A stretch of DNA of 64,000 bases from Chrysoperla carnea (GCF_905475395.1 NC_058337.1:111222368-111286367), one strand, 5' to 3'; shown: positions 50,519 to 63,982, counted from the stretch's first letter. Numbers and translations: made by a program. The notes: generated by a model not told the origin, from the letters alone.

Positions 50519-52591
50519 TTATACACCAGAATTTTTACGTATCCAATCTCTGAAACTTGCAACACGTGTGTATGCACCTGGAAAAGGAGGTGTTCCACAT
50601 GGCTTTATTGACCGTGATACCAATCCCACAACTTTTCCATCCAATGTTAATGGACCACCAGAGTCACCCTTAAAAGCAAAACAAAATTAATTTTTACTCT
50701 TAAAGTCCCTTGGAAGAGATAATTACATTGCATTGTTCTTTCGATCCTCCTGGAACTCCTGCGCATATATTACTATCATAAATAATCATACCATTTCCAT
50801 TTTGATGGATACTTCTACATTCCTCAAGGTCTACAATGGTAATATTAGCCTTTTGTAATCTCTTGGGCATAAATCCACCAGTCTGAAGAGTAACAAAATT
50901 ATGTAGAAAAGAGTCTATCTAGAAAATGTAAAAAATTTTTCTATGTTCGGAACTCCGTTAATCAAACGTAGGAATAGGTTAGGTAAGGTTATATTGGTTG
51001 TCCGTGAAGGACACACTTAGGCCAAAGAATCCATTGTGATACCATTTATGTTTTTATCACCTTTTTCGTTGATAATTTCATTTATAAACTCCTCAATTAA
51101 TTTGAGAGGCCGAGTGCACCTTCTTCATGCATAAACCTGGTACTACACGAGTCCATCACAACTATTAATTAAATTAATTTTTGTTGTGACGGCGGTAATT
51201 GAACCCGCTAGCCTAGGCATACTGCGAACGGAATTGGTTACTCTTTAATCAGTTGAGCTACTAGGATTGACAAACGAAGGAATGGTAAAGTTAATTTTAT
51301 AACTTACAGCTGTGTATCCCCATCCAGCTAAAAGAACGTTACTTCCTCCTGGAGCAGGCTCGTCTTTTTCAGGTAAAACTGCTGGTTTTACATATTTACC
51401 AAATACTGCTGGTTCTGCTAACTGTAAAGTTTAAAATGTTATATTTCTCTATTCTAATTTTCGAACTTGATTCCAATGGCATATTCAAAGATGATACATA
51501 TGGGTTTTTTTACTTTAACTTTCAAACACTATTAGATTTATTGCAAACATTGTACGTTCAATTTATTTTCCATTTCGCACTTTGCAATAAAATACGATAT
51601 CTTACATAATGGGTTATTAATTAACATTAAGATTGAACATTTATATAAATTTTGGTTGTCAAGTGCAAAAAATTCAAGAAGGGGACAATTCTAAATATTA
51701 CCTACTATCCAACGTCGAATTAAAAATAAAGAATTCTTACGCACTTTTAATAATGCGATGTCATTTTCCAATGTCGAGCTGCTATAATTCTCATGCAGGA
51801 TTATTGCTGCAATAGAAATGACTGTTTCGTCTTCAGCACTTGGCTCAATTTCGATAACTCCATATTGTATAGACTTTGGACTATTTTTGTAAAAAAACAA
51901 AATTAGGACTAGAATATCTTAACCATTTCTAACTTCGCTCTCATGCTAATATTATTAACGAGAAAACAATTGTGTCTAATGATACCCAGGGTATTAAACA
52001 ATGAACCCTTTTAGTATATTTCTTGTAATCAATCTTTTTTTGAAAAGAAAACTTCTTCAGGAACGTTGAGAGATTTTTTTAACTTTTGGATGGCAAAATC
52101 TTATGGGTTCTCTAGGCAAACCGACATGCAAATATTAGTTGAATATACTGCACTATTAGATAAGGTAAGGTAACCATAACCTAACCTAATAGTTTTGAAT
52201 CTGAACATGAATAGCGAAGCAAAGAGTACTAGTAAAAGAAACAGTTCTTACGAGAAAGCACAATGTCCTGCAGTTAAAACATAATCTTTGGATATTAAAA
52301 CTCCTCCACAGTTATGTTCGCCATAACTTCTCAATGAAACCTTTTGAGTAAAATAATTTTCTTATTAGATAAAGAGTCTCTAATTTAACCAAAAAATACA
52401 GTAATTCTTACAATGGAGGGAACATCTCCCAAATCAGCATCCACGCCTCCTACAACTCTTCCTTCAATTGATGCCCCTACACACAAAAAGTAATTTATTA
52501 AAAGCTAAACACGTGATAAATGTCTTTACGAAATATTAGTACCCAAAATTGGTACAGCCAATGTAATTAGAAGAATACAAATTCGTAACAT
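50519..52591 (-). CDS. Secreted S1 serine protease, tandem copy 2 (Trp215 replaced by Arg)
   Basis: Seven exons: 52543-52591, 52412-52476, 52252-52340, 51745-51880, 51308-51421, 50727-50882 and 50519-50668. They total 759 bases and give 252 residues. Intron positions and phases are identical to the neighbouring copy. The signal peptide is [17 protein letters not shown], then ASIEGR and the mature start VVGG at residue 24. The triad is His64 in TAGHC, Asp108 in ENDIALL and Ser206 in GDSGGP. As in copy 1, position 189 is Glu (SKEQCN). Unlike copy 1, the near-invariant Trp215 of the substrate cleft is Arg (residue 222, LVSRSIK), which may alter or weaken substrate binding. The exon 4 donor is GTGCGT directly after the AAA codon; the nearby GTAAGA would break the frame. 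Minus-strand AATAAA occurs at 50501-50506. The gene is otherwise intact and probably functional. Confidence 0.9.
50975..51275 (-). mobile_element. tRNA-derived SINE inside protease copy 2 intron 5
   Basis: On the minus strand a tRNA-like head (TAGTAGCTCAACTGATTAAA as A-box region, GGGTTCAATTACC as B box) lies at about 51185-51272. A body follows and ends in ATTGTGATACC-complement and GTGTCCTTCACGGAC-type sequence near 50990. The same 3' part occurs at 47836-47915 and 10272-10352, which marks it as a family. Confidence 0.65.
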
Positions 52592-52624
52592 GATTAAATA
52601 TTACAGTTTCAAGAACAACTAACG

Positions 52625-52688
52625 AATTTTACCAAAATATTTTATTTTTAAGTGTATTATTTTTTTGTTTAATACTTGAATTTTGCCT
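52625..52688 (-). promoter_or_regulatory. Proximal promoter of serine protease copy 2
   Basis: The minus strand carries the same AAAATTCAAGT, CACTTAAAAAT and ATATTTTGGTA segments, in the same order as upstream of copy 1. The clear TATATAAG of copy 1 is replaced by an A-rich stretch, so core promoter strength may differ. Confidence 0.45.
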
Positions 52689-52689
52689 C

Positions 52690-55600
52690 ATAGATTGCAA
52701 ATCAATTCAGTGTTATCAATGGATGAAACAGGTAAAATTTGCTTGCGCAAATACAGATATGGTGCGAATGAAAGGAGACAGCAATAAAAGATAAGGGGAC
52801 GCGAACAAATAAAAATTTTTTTTTGTTAATATTAAGAAAATTCAGGTTCTGATAATTAGTAAAGCTTTTACTTTTGTTTTTAACTAAAAATTAAATTAAT
52901 AGACATTATTTTCTATTTTTTAGTTCAACTAGTTACAAAAGCGTGTTTTTTTAGTTTCTTTTTTTTTAATTATTATTTATTTATAAAAGATATGCCTTTT
53001 ATTCGACTTTTCACCATTTTCGAGACGTATATAAAATGAAATAAAAAGTATGCTTTATTGAAGGAGAATTTACTACGATCGCGTGATACAAGTCAATAGT
53101 TAAATAGTTTTATTATTATCCAAAAGTTATACTTTAAAATGCATTCATTTCTTTTGACATTATCAATAAATACTAGAAATCATTACGCGATATTCAAAGT
53201 TTCTCATATTCATACGGCAAAAGACTCTAAGAAGAAAAATAATGTGTATATAAAGTGAAAAGACATAGACACAGGAATCACAGTCAATAAAAGAGGGAAA
53301 TATTCACAATTTATTGTATAATCCCTAAGTAAGTTCATAATGTATTGAAATAAAACTAAACACAAAACAAAATTCGTCACACAGCAACTGCCTAAGCTAA
53401 ACAAACTCTCTTTTTAGAATTATTAAAAATAAAATTGTCATTTGATTTGAACAAACTTAAACTTAAGTAAAATTCTCAGATACTCACACAACTTTGTATA
53501 AGGGAATATTTTTACTTTTCCCGGAAATTCGATTTTTGTGTTAAAGACCAATGTTGAATTTATTTCCATTTACATTGCGACTGTTCCACAGCAACGACAA
53601 TGGGCATATTTGCATTAATATTTTTATTTTCTCTTTGAGTACTACAGTTTAAAAAATAGTTACACATTAAATTTTTGATGGTAAATTAGATATAGCCTTT
53701 CCATTGTTTAATACGGTAGTTGTCTGATGCCGAATTTGCCATATTACGCATAAAAATGTAAAACTAGAATTGATACAAAATATGCAAGTGAAATTAAAAT
53801 TGATTATAAAACAAAGAAGTTATAAGCATTCAAAGATTGTTGTCCATCTTCTTTTAGCAAAACAAAGTTTTATATGTATTTTATATGTATCTATGGTGAA
53901 ATCGAACAATGACGTCACTAATCTATATCTTCCTCTTTGTTTAATAAGGAATATTAAACGTTCATATTTTGCGAACTTCTATAGCATTTCAAAACCAACT
54001 TCATTTTTCTGTCCGTGCAGTGAGGGTCCTTCACCTGTAGTGATATTCACTCATACCACATCCCTGTTGATCCCCCGCCATTCGCTGGAATAGAGTACAT
54101 TTATGATTCTGAAATGAGCAAAATCAAGCGTAAATTGCTTAAAACTTCGTTAATTGCCACTATACATCCTGGCAATCTGTATCTAGACAGATGTAGCCAT
54201 TATTGACGTAAGGCTTTCATAGGGACAAATATCCCATTTCAAGAAAACTACTAGAAAGCTTTTAGCCTGTTTAATTAAGCACTTACAGCCATCATTGGCG
54301 TAGCTTCATTGTTTTACTTTGGAAGGCTATTGCCCAATTGTACCCCTTTTAGTTACGCTCATGATATTAATTTGTAAAAAAATGGTACCTCGACTATATG
54401 CTTTTAAAGATTAAAAATCTACAATTTTACCTTGAGAAACTGCTTATTTCAAAATTTAACAAATCAAAGGTTAATAATTTTTAACTTTCCGGACTATACC
54501 TTTACAACGCGAGGAATCACTGTTAAGCGGCACAAAACCAATATCTGATTTTCTTTCAAGTGAAAAATACGCTTAAAAAATATAATAAAACATACGTATA
54601 TAATAAATTGAAAGAGAAATAAAATGATTGATTGAATTTTATAAAATAATATAATATAGCTATTTATTTGATCTTTATATGATATTTTATTATTAGGTAC
54701 ATATAAAAGAATGTATCTTCTACATAATAAAAATAGAATAATACAAATCGTTTTTTTTTTATACCTGTATATACAAATTTATCTTTATAAATACGAGACG
54801 TATGAACTGATTATGCAGATTATAAGCTCGATATTTTCATACTTTTAGTAAATTTTCTTTCGTAAATGTACATTCTATTATACAGTTTATCTCAGAAGAC
54901 ATTAACTGTGCTTTTAATGAGGTCTACCTTCTTTATTAAAATACGAACATGTTTGTTTGAATATATTTTTTTGAAACAAAACTAACCATCAAGATCTAAA
55001 TGTAATCTAAGACGCCCATAAGATGGCCACTTTTGATACGAACAACTATTGCTTGAAGTATTTTTCTGTATCTTAGTTTATCTTAGAAGAGAAATCTTAT
55101 AAAATGGGTAACCTAAACTCCTGACATGAGTAGATATCAATTATGTAACGAGAAAAGGCTTACTTAATTGAATGTCCGCAAATGGGGGTTTTGAGAACTG
55201 TGTCATCTTTCATATAACAAAAATGTGGTCAAGAATGTCTAGTGTCTTCAAAATACCATTGGTTACTATGTTATGAACAGCATTTTTTAGGGGTGTGGTA
55301 TGAAATTTTACGGACCAGAAACGATAAAAAAATTTGCTTGAAAGCTGGAAAACAATTCACTTGGATAGTAGGAAAAATGGCTCCAAAATTAGTGATTTAC
55401 AAACCACTTTTGTAAGAAGTGATTTCAAACATCAAACCTTAGTTTAAGAAGTGTCTATTTTATCTCTTGTCTTTCGTTTTTATAAATTTTTAATATAAAG
55501 TTTTTAAATAACTTTTGTGTTAAGATAATTTATTGTATTTTATAAAAGGTAATAAAAGTTTTCAATTTTTACTTCGTTTTGTCAACTTTTATTGCAAAAA

Positions 55601-56524
55601 GATTTATGGGTAAAAAATAAAAAGATATTTAATTACTTGAGGATAACTCCCAAGTTAATGGATGCCTGTAAAACTTTTTGGAAATTTTTTTATTCTCGAA
55701 CCCATTAAGAACAAAAAAAACATTGTCAGTAACTTTTCCATGTCAATCATTTTCCAAAATCAGTCTGAGCATTGAATAAAAACTAAAATGAATAGGCCTG
55801 AATAAAATTTATTCAAGTTTGGACGTATGAAATGGATAATTGAGGTAATAATATTGTTTTTCGCCAGTATGGTGAATAAACAAGAATATTATAACAGATT
55901 ATCGCTTATAAATAATCTGTTAACATCAGCAATATTGCTCTTATATTTTAAATACCAATTTACATTATTCGATAGAACAAGAAGAATGTATTCAATCACG
56001 AAATTATTCATAAACAAATTCGGATGCGTTTATATATAGAGGTTTGATGAAGCGGTCATATTACATTTTTTATAATCTATAATGATTATTGATAGTCACT
56101 ACCGACAATTTTACATACCTTGAACAATTATACAATAGCTTTTATTATAGTTTGTTAGTCAATTTCTTTTTAAATAGATAAAACTTTATTATTAAGACTG
56201 TAACTATTCAAGCACATTATTAATTAGTTACATTAATTAAAAAGATTCTATTCAAACTTTATGATAAAAATAAATAATTTGTTTAATTAAAGTACTTACG
56301 CTTGTAGAGGCAAATGCTTGCACAAATAGTTATAACCAAATAGCATTTTTTTTATCAAAATATATTTTTAACACCATAGAATCAAAATAACATATTGAAA
56401 AGTATATTTCACATCTAGGGAGAAAAAGTAATAAATTTCTCAGATTTCATGTTCATTGACGTCGGAGGTGAAGCTGCGGGTGACACACATTAAATTAATC
56501 TTAAAATTACCACTTAAAAAATAA
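52690..56524. other. Gene-free region
   Basis: A 107-residue frame at 53770-54093 has no recognised motif, although its end (SFFCPCSEGPSPVV) is less AT-driven than the rest. No gene can be supported. Confidence 0.4.
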
Positions 56525-56826
56525 AAAAGAACGAAAGGTGTCGTGGGAACCTAGTAGAAGAAATTTTATTCCATTCGTACCTTGGTTCATTATGAATGTA
56601 GAGCTTACTTTTTTTATTTACAATAAATATATTCTGAAAATTTAAGGTATTAATTTTAGAAATCAAATACTTGATGATTGAGTTAATTTTATAGCTACTT
56701 ATAGTTTTTACTGTATCAATTAATTGTAATATTAGTTAAAAAAGACATAATTCTGATTTAGTAGTCAACCCAATATGTGCGTACATTACCTTTGGTTATT
56801 TATTATGACATAACATTAAAATTTCT
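56525..56826 (+). repeat. Dispersed repeat family C, copy 3
   Basis: CGAAAGGTGTCGTGGGAACC, TTCGTACCTTGGTTCATTAT, AAAAAAGACATAATTCTGAT and TTAGTAGTCAACCC. Same orientation as the other two copies. Confidence 0.65.
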
Positions 56827-58010
56827 GAAAAAATTCGGCAAAATATTTACATGGCTTACTATATTAATTTACTCCTCTTGACCATTACCTTTGAGGACAT
56901 AAAAGTGCACATTTCTTATCCATTGAGTTTTGGATAAAAGTATATAAGGCACTTTCAACTTAAAATTGCCAAAAGAATGCGAGAATACTTACTTATAGCT
57001 ATGTCGATCGAGTCATGGGGACACCCTGTGTATTACAATTGAAATAATGTATCAAACAACACGTTTTCAATAAATAACATAAATTTAGTTTCATATTAGT
57101 TTACAGGATAGTAAGTAGTCAACTATTATACAACAAGAGAGAAAGTCCGTTGAAAAATCAAAGTCGTCCTTTTTACATATGATATTTTTGTATATCTTGT
57201 AGCCGTCGATATCTTGTAACACTGACAAAATACTCACTGATACAGGGAAAAATCGTTATATAAAAGTTTTAGTTAAAGACGTTTCATATATTCATGATTT
57301 AGTATGAATATAGCTTCAATTTAATATGATGTGATCAAACAAAGTCAGTTTGGTATCCTGTTGACTCCCAAAGTTTTCAGGACACAAAAGGCAAAAAATT
57401 TCTATGTCATCGTACAATCAAACACTACATGTCATCAAAAGTTTACCTTTGCTTGCAAAGAGTGAGAAGTGAATACCCAAAATGAGTATACTAACTCTCT
57501 GCCTTATCGATATGTACTAATTCAATAAGTTCTGCACAAAATTCTGTCCTACTATGTGGGAGTGCCTCTTCTACGAAGAAGATTATACACTACACATCGA
57601 ACATTTAATTATATTCGACATGTGTATATATGATGATAAATGCTGTTGAACAGATTAATATCTATACTTCCATTGTACACACAAATAAATGGTATAATGT
57701 AATTTTCCTGGAAACCGCCACCTATGTGTTGAAAATAATAATCATATATGCATACATCCAGAGAGAGTGGGGCAGAGAAGTATGCGATTTTGAGTATACG
57801 ACATGGGAAAGTATCAAGAGAGAAAAAAACTGTGTCAGAATAACCGATCAGCAACAGTTAACACACTGAAAGAACGTAATTGACAATATGTAGTTTAAAT
57901 TTTCCGAAATGTGATTATTGACTTGGTTGTCAAGAAGAAAGTGTACGCTTGCAGTTTTCAAAAAATGATACTCAGTCACTAATGGAAGAAGTAAACAATT
58001 AAAACTTTTA

Positions 58011-58225
58011 AGGCCCGAACCAAAAAGAGGGGTGTTCTAAGTTAAGACCGCTATGTGTATGTGTGTCTGTCTTCTTTTTCTGTGTGTCTGGCTGTGTCAT
58101 CGTAGCTCCTAAACTGATGTACCGATTTTGATATTTTTTGTTTTGTTTAAAAGGTACTTTAATGGAGAGTTTTCTTAGCTTTTTTCCATGTGTGAATTTA
58201 GGGTTTCGTACTATTATAGTATAAA
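58011..58225 (+). repeat. Dispersed repeat family B, copy 5
   Basis: Starts GGCCCGAACCAAAAAGAGGG and carries CATCGTAGCTCCTAAACTGA, TTTAATGGAGAGTTTTCTTA and GTGTGAATTTAGGGTTTCG. Confidence 0.6.
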
Positions 58226-58873
58226 CAGTTAAAATTTCTTTGAATCATTTTTGAATGGCAGTCCAGCAGCGATACCACTGATTCAGCTGGCAAGTCCCAA
58301 AAGTGTCCAACATGCCTAAAAAAGTGTTTCACTTAAAAATGTATGGGATTTGTTTGAGTGCGTTTTCAAAATCGTACACTTAAGTTCTTCCTTGTATAAG
58401 TAATATGCGAGACTACTCACTACTCTACCATACCTATTAATCGCACACTTCAGCCGTAACTTGTATAAATAATATAGGACTATATACTTACTACTTACTC
58501 TACTATAACTACAACATTTAGTAGTGAGTGATTTTCCAATATTGCCGTACAATAGATTTCAATTTCCGATATTTGAATGAACCACTTCTATATGATATTG
58601 ATGATATGTGAAATAATAATATATGAAATATTAAATATATAAAATATATAATGTTATCAAATCATATGTGTATAAAACATTCAACTGGTAGCAAGTTAAT
58701 ATTTGCTTGGTTCAACAAAATGCTTAAGGATGTATGAGCACGGTCGTGGAGGTATTCATTTAAAAAATTGAAATTTTGTGGCGTGTATTGTATTTGAAAG
58801 AAATGACTAACAAATTATTTGTTACACAGAAGTAATAATTTACCAATACTCCATACAATATTTTTAATAAAAA

Positions 58874-59412
58874 CAAGTGAAAACAAACAATTGACTGAGT
58901 TAATTGTTGAAATACCATGTATAGAAAGTGTTGATTACTTTATTATATTACACATACATACATGTCACACATATACAACTGATATTCCTATATATTTGCG
59001 CTTTCATGTGTAAACAGCGATGTTTACGAAAAAATGTTTCAAGCAAAAGTTGTTTATTATTTTGTAAGGAACATTTTTTACATTTAAACTTTTGTTCTAT
59101 CTCTAACAGTTTACAAAATGGGCCCTACGGACCCAAGACCTAATTGGCCAATGTTGCTCATTTACGAACTCGACCTCACTTTTTACGTCCTTAGCACGCT
59201 ATACAAATTTCAGCTTCATATCTCTTTTCGTTTTTGACTAATCGTGATGACAGACGGACAGACGACAGACAGACAGATAACCGGAAATGGATTAATTAGG
59301 TGATTTTATGGCCACCTATACAAAAATTTTGTTCATAGCATCAATATTTTTAAGCGTTGCAAACCTTGGGACTAAACTTAGTATACCTTGGTATATTTCA
59401 TATACATGGTAT
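58874..59412 (+). repeat. Dispersed repeat family A, copy 5
   Basis: Near full-length + strand copy. The internal GACAGACGGACAGACGACAG stretch shows tetranucleotide slippage. It is followed almost at once by a minus-strand family B copy. Confidence 0.75.
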
Positions 59413-59445
59413 AATACGTGTGAAAAGTAACACAAGTTAAATTTA

Positions 59446-59646
59446 CCCCCGGCAAATTTTTCGGGTATGGAAACCTAAACTCGCACTTGAAACATATCTA
59501 AGAACACTCTTCATTAAATTACCTTTAATGGAGCAAGTTTACCAAACGAAACAAAATCAAAATCAAAATCGGTTCATCCGAACAGACAGACACACACACA
59601 TGGAGGTCAAACTTACAACATTCCTTTTTTTAAGTCAGGGGTCAAA
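59446..59646 (-). repeat. Dispersed repeat family B, copy 6
   Basis: Minus-strand copy directly downstream of a family A copy: CCCCCGGCAAATTTTTCGGG, TATGGAAACCTAAACTCGCA, and AAAATCGGTTCATCCG near its other end. Confidence 0.6.
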
Positions 59647-61059
59647 AATGCGCTGAATCGAACTTTGTGCATTTTCATATCGAGTTTAATTGGTCCAATA
59701 TGTACCAAACCAGCTTAAGCACAACTTCCTCTAATATTTGTATCGAATTAATATACACTCAGTATATAACTGCAAAAGATAAAGGTTGGAGTTAGGTAAT
59801 AAATAATTCGAATACAAATGAGTTTCTTACAATTCTATTCTGTATTTTCCTAGAAACAATTATTTTATACAAATTATTCACCATTAAACACTCATAGTTA
59901 ACTTCTTAATAAACATTCATAAATTAATATAATTCAAAGCGTTTTACACTAATTAGGAATCCATATCGAAATATTTTATTTATACCTACATATATTGCTA
60001 TAACTCGTGATTATTATCTTGCCACAAGCTCTAAAAGCTTATAGCAAGTTCCTTTTACATCACAGAACACATTACCTTTAGGATACCATTTTTGTTTGTG
60101 AACATTTTTGATCAAAAATCTTTTCGTTCATGTAATAGTTATTAATACTAATGAAATAGCCGTAAAATATTATAGACAATACATGTCGAATAAACTTTAT
60201 TCAATAGAGAATTGGAAACGAAAGTCAGAATTCGAAAAATTTTAATTGTGTGGTAATCTTAAAATTTATGAATATTTATCGAAGGCTTCAAAAGTCATTA
60301 AATACACTTCTCTTCGCGATCGATCGTAAAACGATGTTTTCAACGTGGTATGTATGTGCGTGATATGCTTCCAAACTGACGAATTCCAAAGTTTTACTCT
60401 TATCCAAAACCGCTCAACATTGGTGGCTGAAGAAGTTCATTTGAAAAAAGTAAAAATAATTTTGTTCTACAGTCAAATTAACCAAATGTTCGTTGTTCGA
60501 AGCCTTAAAAATTACTATTTTAGAGTCGGAAAATGACAACTCTACTTTGTTGCGGACAAAATGATTTTTTATTCAATTAATATTTATCAATTTAAAGCTT
60601 AATAATTGAAAATTTTTGGTTCACACTCGCCCCTAACCACTGACTACCAGATTTCCAGTTGCTCTTCAATGGCTGTTAAGTACTACATCTGGTTCTAGAC
60701 CTACATGTGTTAATCAACGATAAAAAAATTATTGTTTACCAATTTACACAGCTAAACGAATATGATATAGTTTGGTTATATTCATTACGAAATAATTACA
60801 CCTAACTAAACTAATGCACCTTGACGTATTAATAAACTAATGGACACGTTCATTTATTACTCGTGACAGTTTAACAAATACGTTAATTAGTTTTAGTTTA
60901 CTCTTTTCATTAAGCAAAATTTATTTCGTTGATAATTCGAGACAAAATAGTCTAGCACATTGAAACAAACGATTGGGAAAATTTTTTGACAAAAGTGGTT
61001 TGGTAGATAGATATTACTGAGATAGTAGTCATGGCAGTTTTGAACGCTACACAGAAATA

Positions 61060-61330
61060 CAAGTAAAATTTACAAAATTTAAAAAACCCGCGATAAATTT
61101 TTCGGGTACGGAACCCAAAAATCGAATTAGAACATACCTAAGAACAATCTTCATTAAATTGTCTTTTTCCTCACAGCCTTTTCCAAATTGAGTTGATTTG
61201 GTAGATCTTCGCCAATTTTTAGTTTTATCGGGTACGAAACCATAAAATTGCACTTTTTAAACATTGCTAAGAACATTCTCCATAGCGATCAAACTTATAA
61301 CACCCTTTTTTTTAGTTCGAGTGTTTGATA
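61060..61330 (-). repeat. Dispersed repeat family B, rearranged copy 7
   Basis: Two partial units in the same orientation. The GGGTACGGAACCCAAAAATC and GGGTACGAAACCATAAAATT motifs each appear once. It ends TAGCGATCAAACTTATAACA and CCC. The middle part with the CGTTTAGG motif is lost. Confidence 0.55.
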
Positions 61331-63417
61331 TATTATTTCTACGGAATCAATATTATATTATAAATACGTTTTTGGAGAAATATGAAGTGAAATTCCTCAT
61401 ATTCTTTTTGTCTACCAAGAATGAAGATCAATTTGGAAATAAAGAAAATGAGTGTTAAATCGTTTATTGTCTATGTACAAAATCATTCAAATACGAATAT
61501 AAAATCTCGTAAATCGAAAATATACACTCGAGACATGATTGAAACCGCATTTTTCTTCATTACTAAACTTACCTTTATTTATTATTCTCCTAGTACGATA
61601 AAATACCTAGTGTCCTCCGTCGTATATCGTCAGTACCTGGCAAATAGTCCACGGGACAGTACTCTTTTGGTTAAATGGTGAATAAATACTTGAAATTTTG
61701 TAAAAGGCTTTTTTTCTAAAGTGCTGTGTTTTCAAACGAGCCTTATAACATCTGGTGGAAGCTATCGGTCTGAAAAAGCGCAGTAGATAATTTGTTGGAC
61801 ACTATGACCAAATGAAATTTTTTCGACCAAATTACTGCGCCGATGAGCATATGTCTACCACGTCGAACAGTGATTTTGTTGTTCGATACATAAATAAATA
61901 GTTCACTTTGGCTGAATTGTTTTAAAATTATGTTATCAAGTGGTCATAGTATCTGACAAATTTCCTTCTACGAAAAAGGTCGTAGAGAGAATGTTGATCA
62001 TGTCAACAAGAGAATGTTGATCAACAAAAAAGGTGCAGCTCTGTGGCCTAAAAAATTTTGAAAATATACTTTCAAAACTTTGACAATAAGCCTAAGGACT
62101 GTTTCATTAAAGAATATGTAAGAGGACAATTAGTAGTGGTTGAAATACAGTTGAATACTTTAATTATTATAAAAAAGTACTTGTGTGCTTTACAAATATT
62201 TTTTTTCCTCCTCACAATAGAGGAGTTTCTTTTTTTTTTATTTCATTTCATTGTAAACTTCAAATGTAAACAAACACAATCTTTTGTTTTTGTAATATTC
62301 ATTTTACTACGCTTTTTATCTACAACAGACGAATCCAGACAAATCTGGATTCATTGATCAAAATTTCTTAAGAGAGGGATTTTGAAGAATAAATAAAGTG
62401 ATATAACCACACTTATAAGACTCTTTGCGAGAATTTTTATATATATGCAGGTCCCTAAATTACAAGAACTCTTTAATAAATTCTAAGAGAAAAGTCATTT
62501 TTCGAGACAAGCAAGTTGATGGATCGGAAAGTAAATCAGGAAGAAGTTGTCTAACGCCACCTCCCCCTCGACAATTCATACCACCAAAATACTGAGCTGA
62601 CCTCTTCTGATTTAAGTATGAAACGAAAAGGAGGATGTAAACATTATCTTAGAAGGTATAAGAAAATGACATAAGAAGGGAATTGCTACTAATTGTCGTA
62701 CGAACTAGAGCTGTGAATAATATAAAATAAATTATATATTCTATGATTTTTTGTTTGTTTATATATCAATTGATTGATGTTTATACCCTTTTCAACCGCC
62801 ATCAATGTGCCACCTTTAGTTTCGCAGAGTCGCAAATTGAATTATTGAGAAATATTACGTTTAGTATGATTTTCCAACGAGATTTTACTAGTAGTTATTT
62901 TTATCGAGAATATGATCGATAATCGCTATGAAAATTAGATATTAAAGAAATGGAAAAATATTTTGCGTTTATTTTAGTCAACCAACTTATTTTAGATAAA
63001 TACATTTTCATAATTCGATATACATGCATTTATAAATATATATATATACTTTTATGAAAATTGTGTAGTGTTTTTTTACAAATGGATGCAAGTACTTTCT
63101 TGACATTTTACACTAAAAGATAACGTCTATAAAATATGTAGAAAATAAATATGTGTAGATATAATGTGTGCAAAGAGTGTGTAGCTTAGCAGTGAATTTT
63201 TTCATATCATTTTAATGCAAAAATTTCTATAAATAATGCATTTTGCCTAAAAAACCAAAAATAAAAAATTATTACAAGGTCGGTTTCATATTTGTAAAAA
63301 AGCACAACCTTTCAACTTCTGGTATGTTCACGCAATAATTAGTATTCGTTGCAAAGCGAGTCCTGTAGCCCAACATTCAATCGAAATAACATAGTTATAT
63401 AATTTAAATATACAAAC
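61331..63417. other. Gene-free region
   Basis: Holds a short direct repeat (AGAGAATGTTGATCA at about 61987 and 62011). The frames of 86-99 residues here show no domain. Confidence 0.4.
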
Positions 63418-63982
63418 AAGTGAAAACAATTGACTGAGTTAATTGTTGAAATACCATGCATAGTCAGTGTTGATTTCTTTATCGTATTACACATACAAAC
63501 ATGTGACACATACATAACTGATAATCAAGTATAGTACATATTATAAAATTTCCGCCTAATTGGCGCCCTCACGGGTAAACAGTGATGTTTACGAAAAAAT
63601 GTTTCAAACTAAAGTTATTTAATTTTTGATAAGGAACATTTTTTACATTTAAACTTTTGTTCTATCTCTAACGGTTTACAAGATGGGTCCTACGGACCCA
63701 AGACCCAATTGAACTATGATGCTCATTTACGAACTTGACCTCACTTTTTACGTCCTGAGTACGCTGTAAAAATTTCAGCTCGATATCTTTTTTCGTTTTT
63801 GAGTTATCGTGTCCACAGAGGGACGGGCGGACGGACGGACGGACGGACAACCGGAAATGGACTAATTAGGTGATTTTATGAACACCTATGACACATTTTT
63901 TTCCTAGCATCATTATTTTTAAGCGTTACAAACTTGGGACTAAACTTAATATACTATGTATATTTCATTTATACATGGTATA
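63418..63982 (+). repeat. Dispersed repeat family A, copy 6
   Basis: Near full-length + strand copy with a run of GGAC units at about 63822-63848 at the site where other copies have two or three. Confidence 0.75.

Noticed and set aside
51732-51740. GTAAGA as the donor of protease copy 2 exon 4
   Set aside because: Using it would add four bases and break the frame. GTGCGT right after the AAA codon gives the same length and phase as in copy 1.
31595-52591. LRR and protease clusters as one recognition-protease pathway
   Set aside because: They are neighbours and both secreted, but nothing in the sequence (shared promoter motif, clip domain, fusion) links them.
53770-54093. 107-residue frame as a gene
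   Set aside because: No domain, no signal peptide, no splice support and low-complexity composition over most of its length.
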